From: Aurelia coerulea
Taxonomy: Eukaryota > Cnidaria > Scyphozoa > Semaeostomeae > Ulmaridae
Length of the DNA: 64,000 nucleotides
Reading direction: 5' to 3'
Assembly (NCBI GenBank): GCA_039566865.1
Contig: CM076947.1
Span: 10,485,501-10,549,500, forward strand
Shown: positions 1 through 10,530 of the stretch, one piece after another
Position numbering within the stretch: position 1 is the first letter of the stretch
How the letters are laid out: the number at the start of each line of letters is the position of its first letter
The notes under the pieces: model-generated
The model's input: only the letters and a program-made list of their open reading frames with translations
Database searches by the model: none
Told to the model about the DNA's origin: nothing
Translations under genes and position numbers: made by a program

Positions 1-588
1 ACAAGCATCGGAATCTATTAAAGGAGAAACCCACATGAAGTTGGGGGGGGGGGTAAAGGAGCAAAAAAGAGAACCCCCAGATTGTGTAAGCACCTGTAAT
101 GCCTATGACAATGCAACTTGGTACACATGAATATAAAGTAATTGCGAGTCTAACAATAGCATTATATGCTAATTAGTCACATGATCTGTTGGCAGACAAC
201 GCAAAAACAATGGGAATTGATGCTGATCTTCTCCTAAAAACTTAACCCTATCCAGACTGCGCTACTAGAAGACTGAGGGGGGGGGGGGCTCATTCAGCCC
301 CCCCCATCCTCTCTAAAATCACCATTCCTTTATTTATAATGACGAAACTCACCACGCAGGTAGCAGTGCTTAATTAAGATCTATCATTTTTCAAAAGAAA
401 TTCTAAAAATAGTTATGACGTCATAATTGATCAACTGGCACGGGTGCACAAGAAAATGACAAAATTACCTTGTTTTTAAATCTTTATAATTTTCTAACAG
501 ATTCTCAAGATAGGCATGAAAACTGGTCGTTGTAAGTACTATGCGAGGATACCCCCGGGGAATCTTATACCGCTTTTCATTTTTCATT

Positions 589-789
589 TCATTTTACATC
601 TGATGAGCGCAGAAACCGCTCTCTACCGTCCGAACATTTTATGAATAATTTGTTCAAGTAGTCTGGGGCAAGCGAATTCAAAGATTTATAAGTTAGCGTG
701 GCTGTCTCTTTTCTTACGAGATTTCTGATATTTGACCAGCCAAGATTCCCAATGATCGGAATTACCAATGGTGCACAAAATTCCAACAA
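589..789 (-). pseudogene. LINE ORF2 C-terminal fragment
   Basis: A 66-codon open stretch with LGW near residue 17 followed by a basic and hydrophobic stretch reading TYKSLNSLAPDYL. This matches the region downstream of reverse transcriptase in APE-class LINEs, where an ELGW-type motif precedes Y-K-hydroxy-LNxLxPxYL. There is no reverse transcriptase or endonuclease nearby, so it is a short orphan remnant inside MITE copy A. Identification rests on this motif pair only. Confidence 0.5.
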
Positions 790-1094
790 AATTTCACAAA
801 TTAGGTGGAAACAACCCTATTGATCAGCTTTGATCGATTTATCACTGCTGTCGGTCGAATTTCGACTTTTGCGGTCGAAATATCCTTGCAGAAAGGCTAC
901 TAACTAATTTTTGCCATTTTCTTAAAGATGACGTCATAGATGAGGTCACGTGACACATAATTGGTCTATAATTCCTGGAAAAAATTAAAGAGACCTTGCA
1001 AATTATAAAACAATGGCGAATTGTGTGCTCTCGGGCTGTCCCTCTCTTACGACTATTATTGGAACAATTGAAATTTACTTGTAATTGCCACACA

Positions 1095-1508
1095 CACGTT
1101 TTTTTATAAGAAACTTGGATCAGCACTTAGTACTAAAAGTTTCTTAATTTCGCATGAAAATTTCGGAGTTTTAGTAGTAAACGTTTCTTAATTAGTTTCT
1201 TATTTTTTGGCCTGAAATTGCGGTATTGTTCGAAGTCGAGCCTTCTTCTCGAGAAGGGGCTTCCATTTTGCATTGACATTGTCATCAAGAAGAAGCCATG
1301 CACATCAAGGCAAAAATTTACCAATTTTGAAGTTAAAAGTCAAGAAAAGACGAATGTACCTTTGTTAGAGAGACAGAATAAGAGAGACATACAGAAATAA
1401 AGTTTTAGAGTTTCTGAACTGTTCTTGAGCGTAGTACTGGAGTTTCTTAAATTTTTGGTCATCGTAGTACTAGTTTCTTATAAACCAGTTTCTTATAAAA
1501 AAAAACGT
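1095..1508. mobile_element. CACGTA-family MITE (TA target), copy 1
   Basis: Ends are CACGTTTTTTTATAAGAAAC and its inverse (GTTTCTTATAAAAAAAAACG at the right end), with TA on the right side. Related copies lie at 17095-17475, 38384-38760 and 44982-45352, with degraded pieces elsewhere. Multiple internal GTTTCTTA/TAAGAAAC blocks make the family foldback-prone. TA target and short TIRs suggest Tc1/mariner mobilisation; no protein is encoded. This is the most diverged of the four bounded copies. Confidence 0.65.
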
Positions 1509-1993
1509 GTACTGGGAACTCTCTGACTATAAGTCCTTTCCCATTATGGATGGCACGTAGTTAATTAGAGTTGTTTTTGTAAACAGTTGTTATTTTTTAA
1601 ATGAATAAAGAAAAAAATATAAGTACACAAAGTAAACAGAATACTATCAAAGGATTCTGAAGTGAGCTGGAATTACATCAGTAAGCAGCTTACCTAAAAG
1701 TTGGCCCCGACCACTCTGAAAAAACAGCTATCCCCCCACCCCCATTAATTTTTTCAATATTTCACACAAAATCGCACTTCAAAAGGATAGAAACTAAAAG
1801 TCTAAAGACCATTTCCTGGTTCATTGAACCAATTTGGAGCAGTTCTCTGTTAAATATGTGGGGGGGGGGGGCTCAGTCTGGATAGGGTTAATATTTTCAA
1901 CACAAAAGTGGTCAATGAATTAGTTTGAAGCAGTTGATATGATGCATGTTGATCGAGATCTATGAGAACATTATAAGAAAGAGGGTATCATGC

Positions 1994-2277
1994 CCGGGGG
2001 TTACTTGACCAGGTTTTGGTCGGGGACGTGCCATCGAAGGTTCAAAAACATACCCGTTCCTTATACCAATTTTCCGAAAAAGCATACCTGACTTTATACC
2101 AATTTTCCGAAAAAGTACACCCGACCTTATACCAATTATCCGAAAATGTATATCTGATCTTATACTTTAACCAAAATCGTGAAAATCGATGCCGTTCCTT
2201 ATACCAAAATCGCGACCCTTCCTGATGACACGTCCCCGTACCCAAAATATGTGAAGTACCCCCCCCCCCCCCCGGGG
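1994..2277. mobile_element. GC-tipped MITE (CCGGGG termini), copy 1
   Basis: Left end CCGGGGGTTACTT and right end GAAGTAC then a C run and CCCGGGG form an imperfect inverted repeat. The 8-bp TATCATGC occurs immediately before (1986-1993) and after (2278-2285), as expected of a target duplication. The flanks rejoin into the 247-bp repeat unit. Inside are about four degenerate tandem units of roughly 33 bp built around TTATACCAATTTTCCGAAAA. A second copy lies at 15987-16278. No coding capacity of its own. Confidence 0.75.
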
Positions 2278-2524
2278 TATCATGCACTGTCTCTATGGCC
2301 TACAACAGGTGGCAATTGTCCAATAACCAAAAACTTTCCTGGTGTGTGAGGACATGGTGCCAGAGGTTTCTTTGCGTTTTGAATTCTGGTAGAGTAGTTT
2401 GAACATAATAAGAACGAGTGTATCATTCATTGTCTCCATGAATATTTAGGGCCTGTACAGGTAACGAGTTTACTGGTGTTTGATAATGAGATCTATGAGA
2501 ACATTATAAGAACGAGTGTATCAT
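2278..2524. repeat. 247-bp repeat unit, left block
   Basis: Nearly identical to the tandem units at 5811-6372 (shared segments include GCACTGTCTCTATGGCCTAC and GGGCCTGTACAGGTAACGAG). A further unit tail, CTATGAGAACATTATAAGAA, lies at about 1961-1980, left of the GC-tipped MITE. This block ends ...GTGTATCAT at 2524, and the right block resumes ATGCACTG at 5811, so the LINE at 2525-5810 sits inside one array. Confidence 0.8.
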
Positions 2525-2733
2525 ATTTTCAGTCTTCATTATTAACAAATATATCTAAATACATCAAAGACTACAAATAAATTACAATTTTTACCTAAAT
2601 TAAATAAGACAATCAATATACAAATGGCAATATATTAGTACACAAGGATACACTTACACCTGACACAAAAAAATGAAAAGAGACATGGTACAGTACAAAA
2701 AATAAGTATTTAGATATATTTGTCTAAGGAGGA

Positions 2734-2766
2734 GCTCTCTAATAGGTAAACTAATCGAGAGAGAGC
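2734..2766 (-). other. LINE 3' UTR hairpin
   Basis: GCTCTCT (2734-2740) pairs with AGAGAGC (2760-2766) around a 19-nt loop. The stem and loop sequence (AATAGGTAAACTAATCGAG) recur at 18807-18841 in a separate LINE remnant, so it is a family feature. LINE reverse transcriptases often recognise a 3' UTR stem-loop; that role here is inference. Confidence 0.6.
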
Positions 2767-2900
2767 CCCCCCCCCCCCAACTAAAAACTAAAAAAAACAT
2801 GGAACAAATTTTTCTTAAAAATAAACACAAGACCAGAAGATGCCTCCAAAGAACAAGATAATTTAAGAATACGGGAAGAACACTAAATGTTGGTGTAGAA

Positions 2901-4975
2901 TCAAAGACCATAACCATTGAGAAAGAATTCCTTCAATTTTGATTTGAAAATATTAAATGAAACTGACATTTTAATGAAAATGGGTATGTCATTCCATAGT
3001 TTAGCACCAAAATAATTAACAGACCTGAGACCATAGAGAAAGGGATTCCTTATGGATTGAAAAACTGTCACCCCTAGCTGCCTGATGAGTTGCATGACTA
3101 TGAACAGTGTTACTGAGCTTAAAGTAGTTGAGAAAATGAGAAGGAGAAAGTCCATTGAGAGACTTGTAGACAAATTTGAGTATATCATGATGTATCATGT
3201 CATCTAATTTAAGAACTTTTAGAGAAAAGAAGATTGATGTTGAAGGAGAGAATAAGGGCTGAAAGGAGATAGACCTGAGTACTTTTTTCTGCAACAAGAA
3301 GAGAGGTTCAAGGTAAGTATCATAGGAGAGACCCCAAGTTGATGAACCAGAGCTAAGAAAGGAAGAGAAAATAGAGAAGTAAAGATTTTTCAGAATATCC
3401 TGAGGAAGGAGGTGTCTAATTTTGAAGAAGATCCCAGATGTCCTGGAGAGTTTTTTAGTCAACTCAGAAATATGGAATTTCCAGGAAAGATGCTCATCTA
3501 TTAGTAAAAATTTAACATATCTAGATCTGGTCACTAATTTCTTGCCAAATTTAATAAGAATATGATCAGGCAATTTCTTTCTAGGGGAGTGAAATACAGT
3601 TTGTTTTTTAAATGTTCAGAGCGAAATTATTAACTCCAAGCCATGTCTTTACTTTTATCAGTTCTTTATTGATTGTATACTGAAGCTTTGCAATATTTTC
3701 AGTTTCGAAATAAATATTTGTATCATCTGCAAACAAGAAGAAAGAAAGTACTTTGGATACATTAGGCAGGTCATTGATATAGATTAGAAACAGTAATGTA
3801 CCAAGTACAGAGCCCTGAGGAACACCACAAGTAACTTTGCTAAGACTAGAAGAATGATTGTTGATTGAAAGATATTGAAGTCTTTCCGTAAGGTAGGACT
3901 CAAACCAGTGCAGTGTTGAGCCTCTTATTCCATAGTGACTAAGTTTTTGTAGTAGGATGTTATGATTGACAGTATCAAAGGCTTTTTGCAGGTCAATAAA
4001 GATCCCACAGCCAATTCTTTTTGCGTCCAAAGTAGATTTAATTCTCTCACTTAAACTGATCAATGCATGATCAGTGGAATGACCATTGCGGAATCCAAAT
4101 TGCATTTGAAACAGAATTTCATGAAGTTCTAGAAAATTGTACAAGCGTTGATGCATGAGCTTTTCAAAGATCTTACTAAATACTGACAGCAAAGAGATGG
4201 GTCTGTAATTTGAATTCTTGGAGGCATCACCTTTTTTGAAAATAGGAATAACGTTAGCAATCTTTAGTTTATCAGGAAAATACCATTTAGAAATGATTCA
4301 TTGATGATTTGGGAGAGCTGTATGGAAATGTGGGGGTCAAGGACGTTCAATAGTTTGAGTGGAATACTATTAGGCAAAGTAGGTTTACCCTTCTTAAGTG
4401 ACTGGATTATCGAAGAAACCTCAACAGGAACAGTGGGAGATATAGCTGTTATTAGAAGAAGCTAGATATCTTAGAGGAGAATTTGAGTTCCTAGGGATTT
4501 TACTTGTAATTTTGTTAGCAACATTGATAAAATGTTCATTCAAGTTGTTGGCAATTACGTTAGGATCAGTTATCTTATTACCATTCTCATTAGTTATGAA
4601 TGGGATCGAATTTGTTTCACAGCTATTAGTTGTCATTTTTATCACACTTCTGATCCCCTTCCAGAGCAACTTCATATTTGATTTGTTTTCAGCAAAATAA
4701 TGTTGAAAGTAACTTTTTTTGCTTTCTTTTATCTCATTAACAACACGATTACGAAATAGTTTATAATGGGCATAAACTTCAGAGGATTGTGTATGTTTGA
4801 ACTGCTGGAAAATTCTGTCTCTGACCCTCATCATATGTTGAATTTGGTTGTTAATCCATGGTTTTTTTCTTAGTTTCAACGATTTTTTGTTTAATTTCTT
4901 TTTTGGACAATGTTTTTCAACAAGCTGGCTGAGGTTCGTTAGGAATTGATCAAATTTATGGTCAACAGTGGGTCA
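2901..4975 (-). pseudogene. LINE ORF2: linker, reverse transcriptase and C-terminal region, frameshifted
   Basis: Reads from about 4975 (FDQFLTNLSQLVEKHCPKKK) through the linker, then a stop/frameshift zone at 4250-4440 before NYRPISLLS. The reverse transcriptase core follows (4192-3608) with FIDLQKAFDTVNH (first catalytic Asp), GVPQGSVLG and FADDTNIY (Asp pair). A frameshift near 3600 leads into the thumb and C-terminal region to 3016, and another near 3050 gives the last 40-odd residues ending LKEFFLNGYGL. The order is that of an APE LINE ORF2 and it copied its own RNA. At least three disruptions mean no active protein. Confidence 0.85.
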
Positions 4976-5339
4976 TTCCAAATAAGAACTACAACAGATG
5001 CCTGTCGGGTGATGTTTTCAAAATTCTTTCAAATTTTTACTAAGGGGACCCAAGCATCAGAGAACCTCAGAAAAAGAATTTCAGCAAGATATCTCATTTG
5101 GTTCAGATTTTATGATCAATTGAATATTTAGCCAATTGATGCAAATGAGTGTTTTTTCATGAGGTGACAAATTCAACTTCAAATATATGGAAATCAAAAG
5201 TTCTTATCCTAATTCTTTCTGCACTTCATTATAGCACACCATGAATTCTTTTGGAAAATTAATGTTTCAGGTAATTGAAGACCAACGTATTAGTAGAATA
5301 TTGCTTCAAAGTTTGAACCAAGTACTCAGAACTTCGCGA

Positions 5340-5828
5340 CGACATGGACATAATGGGCGACACCACTCTAGTCATCAAGGAATTTTGATTCATCCAAATA
5401 TTTGTAATTATGAACAAAGTAGGAAGAATTATTATTGTCAGGTGCACAGTTATTGAAAATAGAAAAGTGAGGGAAGTGATCTGAAATGTGTACAAGGACA
5501 TTTCCACTTGTTACCGTACAAGAAAAATCATTAGAAAATATGTTATCAATGAGCGTTGCTGTTGAATCAGTTACCCTGGTTGGTTGAAGTATAAAATAAG
5601 TGGCTGAAAGTGGTTGGAAAACAGCGTTTTAATAAATTCGCTAGTGAGTGTGTGATTCTCAGAATTTAGTAGATTTATGTTGAAGTCCCCCATAATGACA
5701 GCAGTTTTGTTTTCATTGGCAACCTTGGACAAGACTTCTTGCATGTGGTCAATAAACGCATTGATGTCAGTGCTTCGATGCAGTAAGCACAGCAACATAG
5801 AATGTACTGTATGCACTGTCTCTATGGT
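5340..5828 (-). pseudogene. LINE APE-type endonuclease, partial
   Basis: Minus-strand reading gives MGDFNINLL (catalytic GDFN motif), then after a frameshift near 5580 TDSTATLIDNIF and ISDHFPHF (the SDH motif near the end of the fold). These are hallmark motifs of the endonuclease that nicks target DNA for target-primed reverse transcription. The N-terminal half is missing: the frame runs into the 247-bp repeat at about 5811. The downstream end is lost in unrelated AT-rich sequence after YKYLDESKFLDD. Confidence 0.75.
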
Positions 5829-6372
5829 CTACAACAGGTGCCAACTGTCCAATAACCAAAAACTTTCCTGGTGTGTGAGGACATGGTGCCAGAGAAGTTT
5901 CTTTGCTTTTTGAATTCTGGTAGAGTAGTTTGAACATAATAAGAACGAGTGTACCATTCATTGTCTCCATGAATATATAGGGCCTGTACAGGTAACGAGT
6001 TTACTGGTGTATGATGACCAGAACTATGAGAACATTATAAAAACGAGCGAGTGTATCATGCACTGTCTCTATGGCCTACAACAGGTGGCAACTGTCCAAT
6101 AACCAAAAACTTTCCTGGTGTGTGAGGACATGGTGCCAGAGAAGTTTCTTTGCTTTTTGAATTCTGGTAGAGTAGTTTGAACATAATAAGAACGAGTGTA
6201 CCATTCATTGTCTCCATGAATATATAGGGCCTGTACAGGTAACGAGTTTACTGGTGTATGATGACCAGAACTATGAGAACATTATAAAAACGAGCGAGTG
6301 TATCATGCACTGTCTCTATGGCCTACAACAGGTGGCAACTGTCCAATAACCAAACAGTTTCCTGGTGTGATT
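5811..6372. repeat. 247-bp tandem repeat, right block (2.3 units)
   Basis: Units begin ATGCACTGTCTCTATGG at 5811, 6058 and 6305, giving a 247-bp period. The last unit breaks off near 6372. The units are almost identical to each other and to the single unit at 2278-2524. No convincing protein in the repeat. The two blocks are one array split by the LINE, or the units could be reiterated 5' monomers of that LINE (see findings). Confidence 0.85.
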
Positions 6373-6899
6373 TAAGAAAGTGTCATGGCAGCTAGTGATG
6401 AATAATACATCATCAGGACTGTTGTAAATCTCCGTGTACGGTATGACATGTATGGTGAATGAATTCCCAAATGTCATCATGCTCCAGAACAGCTGACTTG
6501 TCTGTCATGCCGTACACGAAAATAAACACAAAGAAACAACAAAAATATAAAATAAACAAAATTAATAAATAAAAACAGATGTTAAACGAGCTTGCACCCC
6601 ACCATAATAATTGATGGTGCCCATCGAGATGGAGAGGCTCTAAAATAATCACAATAGAATCACAATGCCACATAAAGAACAGGCCTTACAAGCTTAAAGG
6701 ACATGACAAGAAATACTTTTTGCACTGCGTATCCAGTATCCACATCTGGAGTCGCTGGAGAAGATGCGGGGTATTCTACAGTTAAGCCAGGTACTTAAAG
6801 ATATTCTCAGGTAAAATGAAACACGCTTCTCGTTGCTTTGTTTATCTGAAATTGCTTTAAATCAATCCCCTGTTTTTGACTAATTGAAGGGCAATATCC
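6373..6899. other. No gene seen
   Basis: AT-rich sequence. The one structure visible is a short inverted repeat, CCGTGTACGG.ATGACA (about 6433-6448) against TGTCAT.CCGTACACG (about 6507-6521), which could be a decayed MITE or a cruciform. No coding similarity recognised. Confidence 0.4.
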
Positions 6900-7528
6900 T
6901 TCAAGTCTCCTTCAACAAATCTCTGGTCGAAAATATGTTGATATTAGTAAGGCCTTCTAATGAATGAGAAATTGACACCTTTAATGCATGTCCTTGCCAG
7001 TGATAGTTTAGCAAAGACTGTTCTGCCGCTATCATACGCATACACACCTGCTTTGTGCGACCATAGGTTTTTTTGCACTCAGTTGCAAGACAATGAAAAC
7101 ATTTCTTCGTTCCATCGTAAGATGACCGACACGTGCACATACCCAAGTGTTTGCGAGGCTGATGGATCTCCTAAAACAGCATAATTCTTTGCTGAAACCT
7201 TGACAACAGATGGCAGGAGCATAGACTGGCCCATCACTTGAATATCTGTCAATGCTTGCTGCTTTTGCTTGTCAGGAATATTCGCAGAGATGTCGTCAGC
7301 GGTAAATGAAAAGCTGTAGATAGGATCTACAGGAGAACAACTCAGGTGGCTGCAACTAAAACTCTGTAATTGTTCACTATTCTTGTACGTACTACGCAGA
7401 CTTTTACACTCATCGACAAAGCATATTTTGTTGCTCTCTGTGCATACAGCAAACTGTTGGGTGTCCCTTCTTGATGTATGGACAGATCTTATTGGTATTT
7501 TTTGAGGAACTGTCCTCTCATAGACCAC
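6900..7528 (-). pseudogene. Unrecognised protein with a Cys cluster, frameshifted
   Basis: Two overlapping minus-strand frames read as one protein with a frameshift near 7140. The first frame ends ...VLGDPSASQTLG; the second continues MCTCRSSYDGTKKCFHC followed by CKKTYGRTKQVC. The C-x-C...C-x2-C...C spacing suggests zinc binding, and similar Cys-rich blocks occur in transposon-borne proteins, but I cannot assign a family. It lies just downstream of the HECT fragment on the same strand and may belong to the same decayed element. Confidence 0.4.
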
Positions 7529-7873
7529 TACCGAAGTGGCTATCTCAAGGTGTACTCTTTTGTTGTTGTTGTCGAAAGAAGCACCTAAAAAGAAGCTACA
7601 TTCACAATACTTTGGCTTTCGTCAGGTTGCATGAACTTTGCCACAACTTTTCTCTGGGCATGCACCATACCCTCGTTCAGTGGCTTTCGGCAAAATCCAT
7701 TTTCTTGCAAGCCATTTTGCATTTCTTGAGTACCCAATGTTTTCAGCGCAAGATTTTTCCTTCACGTGCAGCCGCTGTATGTGATTTAGTTTCCAAATTA
7801 AGTTTTAATTTATTATGAAAAAAAAAACATTAGAGCCTCGAAAATGCACATAATCACAAATGATTAATCTCAC

Positions 7874-8470
7874 CATATTCACTCTCCTCTGTATCTCGAA
7901 ATCTGGAATTTCATCTGGAGTTGGATTAGACAATGATCTTTTCTCAACAATGGTGTGGTACATCGATGGGGCCAAGCATTGCATACCAGGTCCACCTTTC
8001 TGTATAGATACTGCCACCATCCTGCCAGCCTGAAAATATGTCTGAGCATCAAGCAACACAGGGTTCATAGTTATGACCTTTTTGGTTTCATCTCCTTCAA
8101 AAAGTTGAGTACTCGTTCGTATATCCTGCATTAGAAGGTGAAGAAATTCTCTTCTTGGTCCACCCTCATCAGCAACTTCTTCACCAATGAAGTGCATGTG
8201 AAGCTTTTTTGTAGGATCAAAGTCTTCCTTATTGAAGCTGCGAATTGCATCTTTCCACAAATGCTTTCTTCTGACTTTGATAACTTGATAGTCACAAACA
8301 GTTTCTTCTAGATTTGCAATGACTGTTTTTAGTAGTTCTCTGGAATAGAACTATTCACGTTGTTGAAATTAATTTTTTTCTGAAAGCTATCATTCCAGTC
8401 CCCATACATGAAATTAATTGTGAAGTCCATAATTTGTCTCAATAACTTTTGCACAGTTGTGGTGGAATTC
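7874..8470 (-). pseudogene. HECT ubiquitin-ligase N-lobe fragment
   Basis: Minus-strand reading gives HMHFIGEEVADEGGPRREF, the signature start of a HECT domain (F-x-GE-x-x-DEGGPRREF), then YFQAGRMVAVSIQKGGPG, the second N-lobe block. The C-lobe with the active-site Cys was not found downstream. The reading ends at a good splice donor, ATATG|GTGAGA (exon end 7874). Upstream, coding-like sequence (FMYGDWNDSFQKKINF) continues to about 8470, in a frame offset by one near 8337; that offset is either a frameshift or an exon boundary (TTCCAG|AGAAC at 8339/8340). HECT enzymes transfer ubiquitin through a Cys thioester; this copy could not. The 7529-7873 gap holds no recognisable coding sequence. Confidence 0.7.
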
Positions 8471-8740
8471 TATTGGTTTTCTGGAGTGGAAAATGCACCC
8501 AAAGTTAGAAACAAATAAAAACTATGTCTTATTCTTAATTTGTTCTTTTTGAAGCCATGAATAATTTGCAACCTAACACTACATTTTGTTCAAGGAAAAA
8601 GCAGAGTCGTACAATAATCGTCTGTGATGATTTTAAAGATATGTGATCATTATTCCAATCGTAACACTTGACCACTGATTCTGAAACTATCACAGCGTCA
8701 CAAAAATTGGTTCCATGCGTTTGAAAGTAACGAAACATTT

Positions 8741-9003
8741 ATGTGTGCCATTGTTTGCCATTGCCTTGTGGATCTGGAACCGTTCAGTGAAAAACAAATT
8801 TCACCAAAAGTTCAAAACCATCTTCAAAAAATTATCAGAAAGATGTCTGCCCAAGATGCCCAGGAAATAATTAGTGGGAAAGAACGTCGTCTGTCACGAT
8901 TCGATTGGTTTCGAAAGACGAAAAACACGTTACAGCTATGTTGCGCCGCTTATGGACTGTCAACAGTTGGCAAGAAAGCTGCCCTAATTGATTGTGTCTA
9001 TTA
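8741..9003 (+). pseudogene. SAP-domain ORF, 5' part, cut by a transposon
   Basis: Ends in a SAP motif: LQLCCAAYGLSTVGKKAALI matches the L-x2-x-C-x3-GL-x3-GKK-x2-LI consensus of this DNA-binding helix-extended-loop-helix. A second Met at 8843 (MSAQDAQEI) is the likelier start because the motif lies about 30 residues beyond it. The frame stops at a TAG made by the first base of the inserted element (9004). Coding-like sequence resumes at 10983. SAP domains bind AT-rich DNA and are common in retroelement and transposon proteins as well as host chromatin factors. Confidence 0.55.
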
Positions 9004-9699
9004 GGCAGGGAATTCTTCTAAACCATCGACCGCATTGCCTAACCTTTGTTTTCTCGGCTGATTATGAAATTGTATGGTATAACGAATAATTTAAGCCCTT
9101 ACAACATTTTCAAAAATGTTCCGAAGTCACGTGACCGATGACGTCAAGAAAGTTACGTTTTCACGACTAAAAATCATTCTAACTCCTCAAGTATATGTCC
9201 GATTTCAATATAGAAACCAGCTGGAGAAGAGCTTTCGAATGATGTATACATATATGCATTTTCATGATGTCAGCAATTTTCAACGATGACGTCATCATTT
9301 TCAAAATGGCGGTCAACCGGGTAAGTAGATTCTGACTTGCGGGGCAAAATTTGGCAAAACTAATCATGCATATTTTTGCTTGACACTTTGTAAGAACGAA
9401 AGAGACGATGTTCCTTGGCCATCCACCGTCTCATTATTATTCTTTAAATTTTCATTAATTTAAGCCAATAATAAATGTTCCCGAGGGCAAAATCAGTAAA
9501 TGTTAACCTAAAGCCGTTGTTACAAAACCAAGCTTTGTGCAAAAGCTGACAGTTAATATTTTCGGCATTACCCGTAGGAAGCAGTTATATTAAATGGTTT
9601 AGGGCTAGATAATTCCTCGTTTTAAAATATCGATAGAAGCATGAAAAGATTGCTTCAAGGAACGAAAATGATCGAACGTCTAGCACAAAGCCATTAAAT

Positions 9700-10345
9700 A
9701 TGAAGGCCTATGACCTCTCGAAGGCCTATGACTGCCTACTTCACGACCTTCTAATAGCTAAACTTGCAGCTAATGGATTCGGCCAACATAGCTTACTGTT
9801 AATCCATAGCTACCTTTCGAATAGAAAACAGCGCATGAAAGTTGGATCCGAGTTTAGTGAATGGCTAGGGATCAAATCAGGTGTTCCACAAGGGTCAGTA
9901 CTTGGACCAATTTTTTGCAATATCTTCATTAATTATCTGCTTCTCGCAGTTAAAGAATCTGAAGTTTGTAACTTTGCAGATGACACTACGATATATACGT
10001 TTGGGAAGGATATTGAAAGTGTGATATTGAACCTTGAGGAAGACCTGTCTAACACCCTTAACTGGTTCAGAGATAATCATATGGCAGCCAACCCTGCAAA
10101 ATTTCAGGTTATGTTTTTAGGGCTGAGAGAGGAACCAAAATTCATCCTCGAAATTAATGACAAAATCATCCCCCTTACAGACAAAGTAAAATTGCTAGGA
10201 GTCACTGTTGACTCTCAGCTGAAATTTGATGACCATACAAAAGCCCTCTGTCAGAAAGCGAACAGGAAAGTGAGTGCCTTTTCGCACGTGGCTCCCTATC
10301 TGAACCACGAAAAGGGTAAGATCCTCTATAATACATTTATTAAGT
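9700..10345 (+). pseudogene. LINE reverse transcriptase fragment inside the long-TIR transposon
   Basis: Contains DLSKAYDCLLHDLL (first catalytic Asp block), GVPQGSVLGP and FADDTTIY (Asp pair), then KLLGVTVDS, in the standard order for an APE LINE. There is no endonuclease, and the start of the domain is missing: the text duplicates a KAYD block at the 5' edge. At about 10345 the frame fuses to unrelated acidic sequence (residues rich in S, D, E, ending GNEWIP at 10530). So this is a chimeric open frame of 276 codons. Distinct from the other LINEs in the window by its protein sequence. Confidence 0.75.
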
Positions 10346-10530
10346 CCAATTCAAAGTCTACACTGGAGAATGTGTCATATGAAGATAGTTTTAGTAACGA
10401 AGACAAGGAAACAACAAACCAGTCAGACTTCGACCTAAATAGCACTGGACTTTCAGACGAACAGGAGAGTGAATGGGAAGTTGCTGACTTTAGTTCCTCG
10501 GAGGATTCTGGCAATGAATGGATTCCTTGA
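10346..10530 (+). pseudogene. Acidic C-terminal tail fused to the RT fragment
   Basis: In frame with the preceding reverse transcriptase fragment: about 61 residues rich in Ser, Asp and Glu, ending SSSEDSGNEWIP. Such tails resemble the acidic N-termini of some DNA transposases, for example piggyBac-type proteins. Here it ends with a stop before the right TIR. Possibly a relic of the original transposase first exon. Inference only. Confidence 0.3.

Larger units (their letters stand above)
246..1887. mobile_element. TTAA-flanked MITE, copy A (piggyBac-like termini), expanded by nested insertions
   Basis: Starts CCCTATCCAGACTG and ends CAGTCTGGATAGGG, a perfect 14-bp inverted repeat. Each end is flanked outside by TTAA (242-245 and 1888-1891). 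Just inside each end lie runs of G and C (about 277-307 and 1733-1743/1858-1871), a pattern shared by three other copies at 13.9, 25.5 and 33.1 kb. At 1642 bp this copy is two to three times longer than the others, because a LINE fragment (589-789) and a CACGTA-type MITE (1095-1508) lie inside it. TTAA duplication and CCC-starting TIRs are typical of piggyBac; Kolobok also duplicates TTAA. No transposase is encoded, so it must have been mobilised in trans. Confidence 0.85.
2525..5810 (-). mobile_element. Non-LTR retrotransposon (APE-endonuclease LINE), degenerate copy A
   Basis: Contains, in minus-strand order, part of an apurinic-type endonuclease, a linker, a reverse transcriptase with FADD, a C-terminal region and a 3' untranslated region with a hairpin. 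All coding parts have frameshifts or stops. The 5' end is truncated within the endonuclease domain exactly where the flanking 247-bp repeat begins. A stretch of about 350 bp (roughly 4980-5335) does not read as LINE and separates the endonuclease from the rest; it may be another insertion. Jockey/CR1/L2-like organisation; the exact clade is not resolved by eye. Confidence 0.85.

Noticed and set aside
540..560. Third GC-tipped MITE (GATACCCCCGGGGAATC)
   Set aside because: Only one end-like sequence is present, with no partner or duplication.
2654..2917. 87-codon minus-strand ORF
   Set aside because: Lies in the LINE 3' UTR; contains a glycine run from a C tract and overlaps the hairpin. Not coding.
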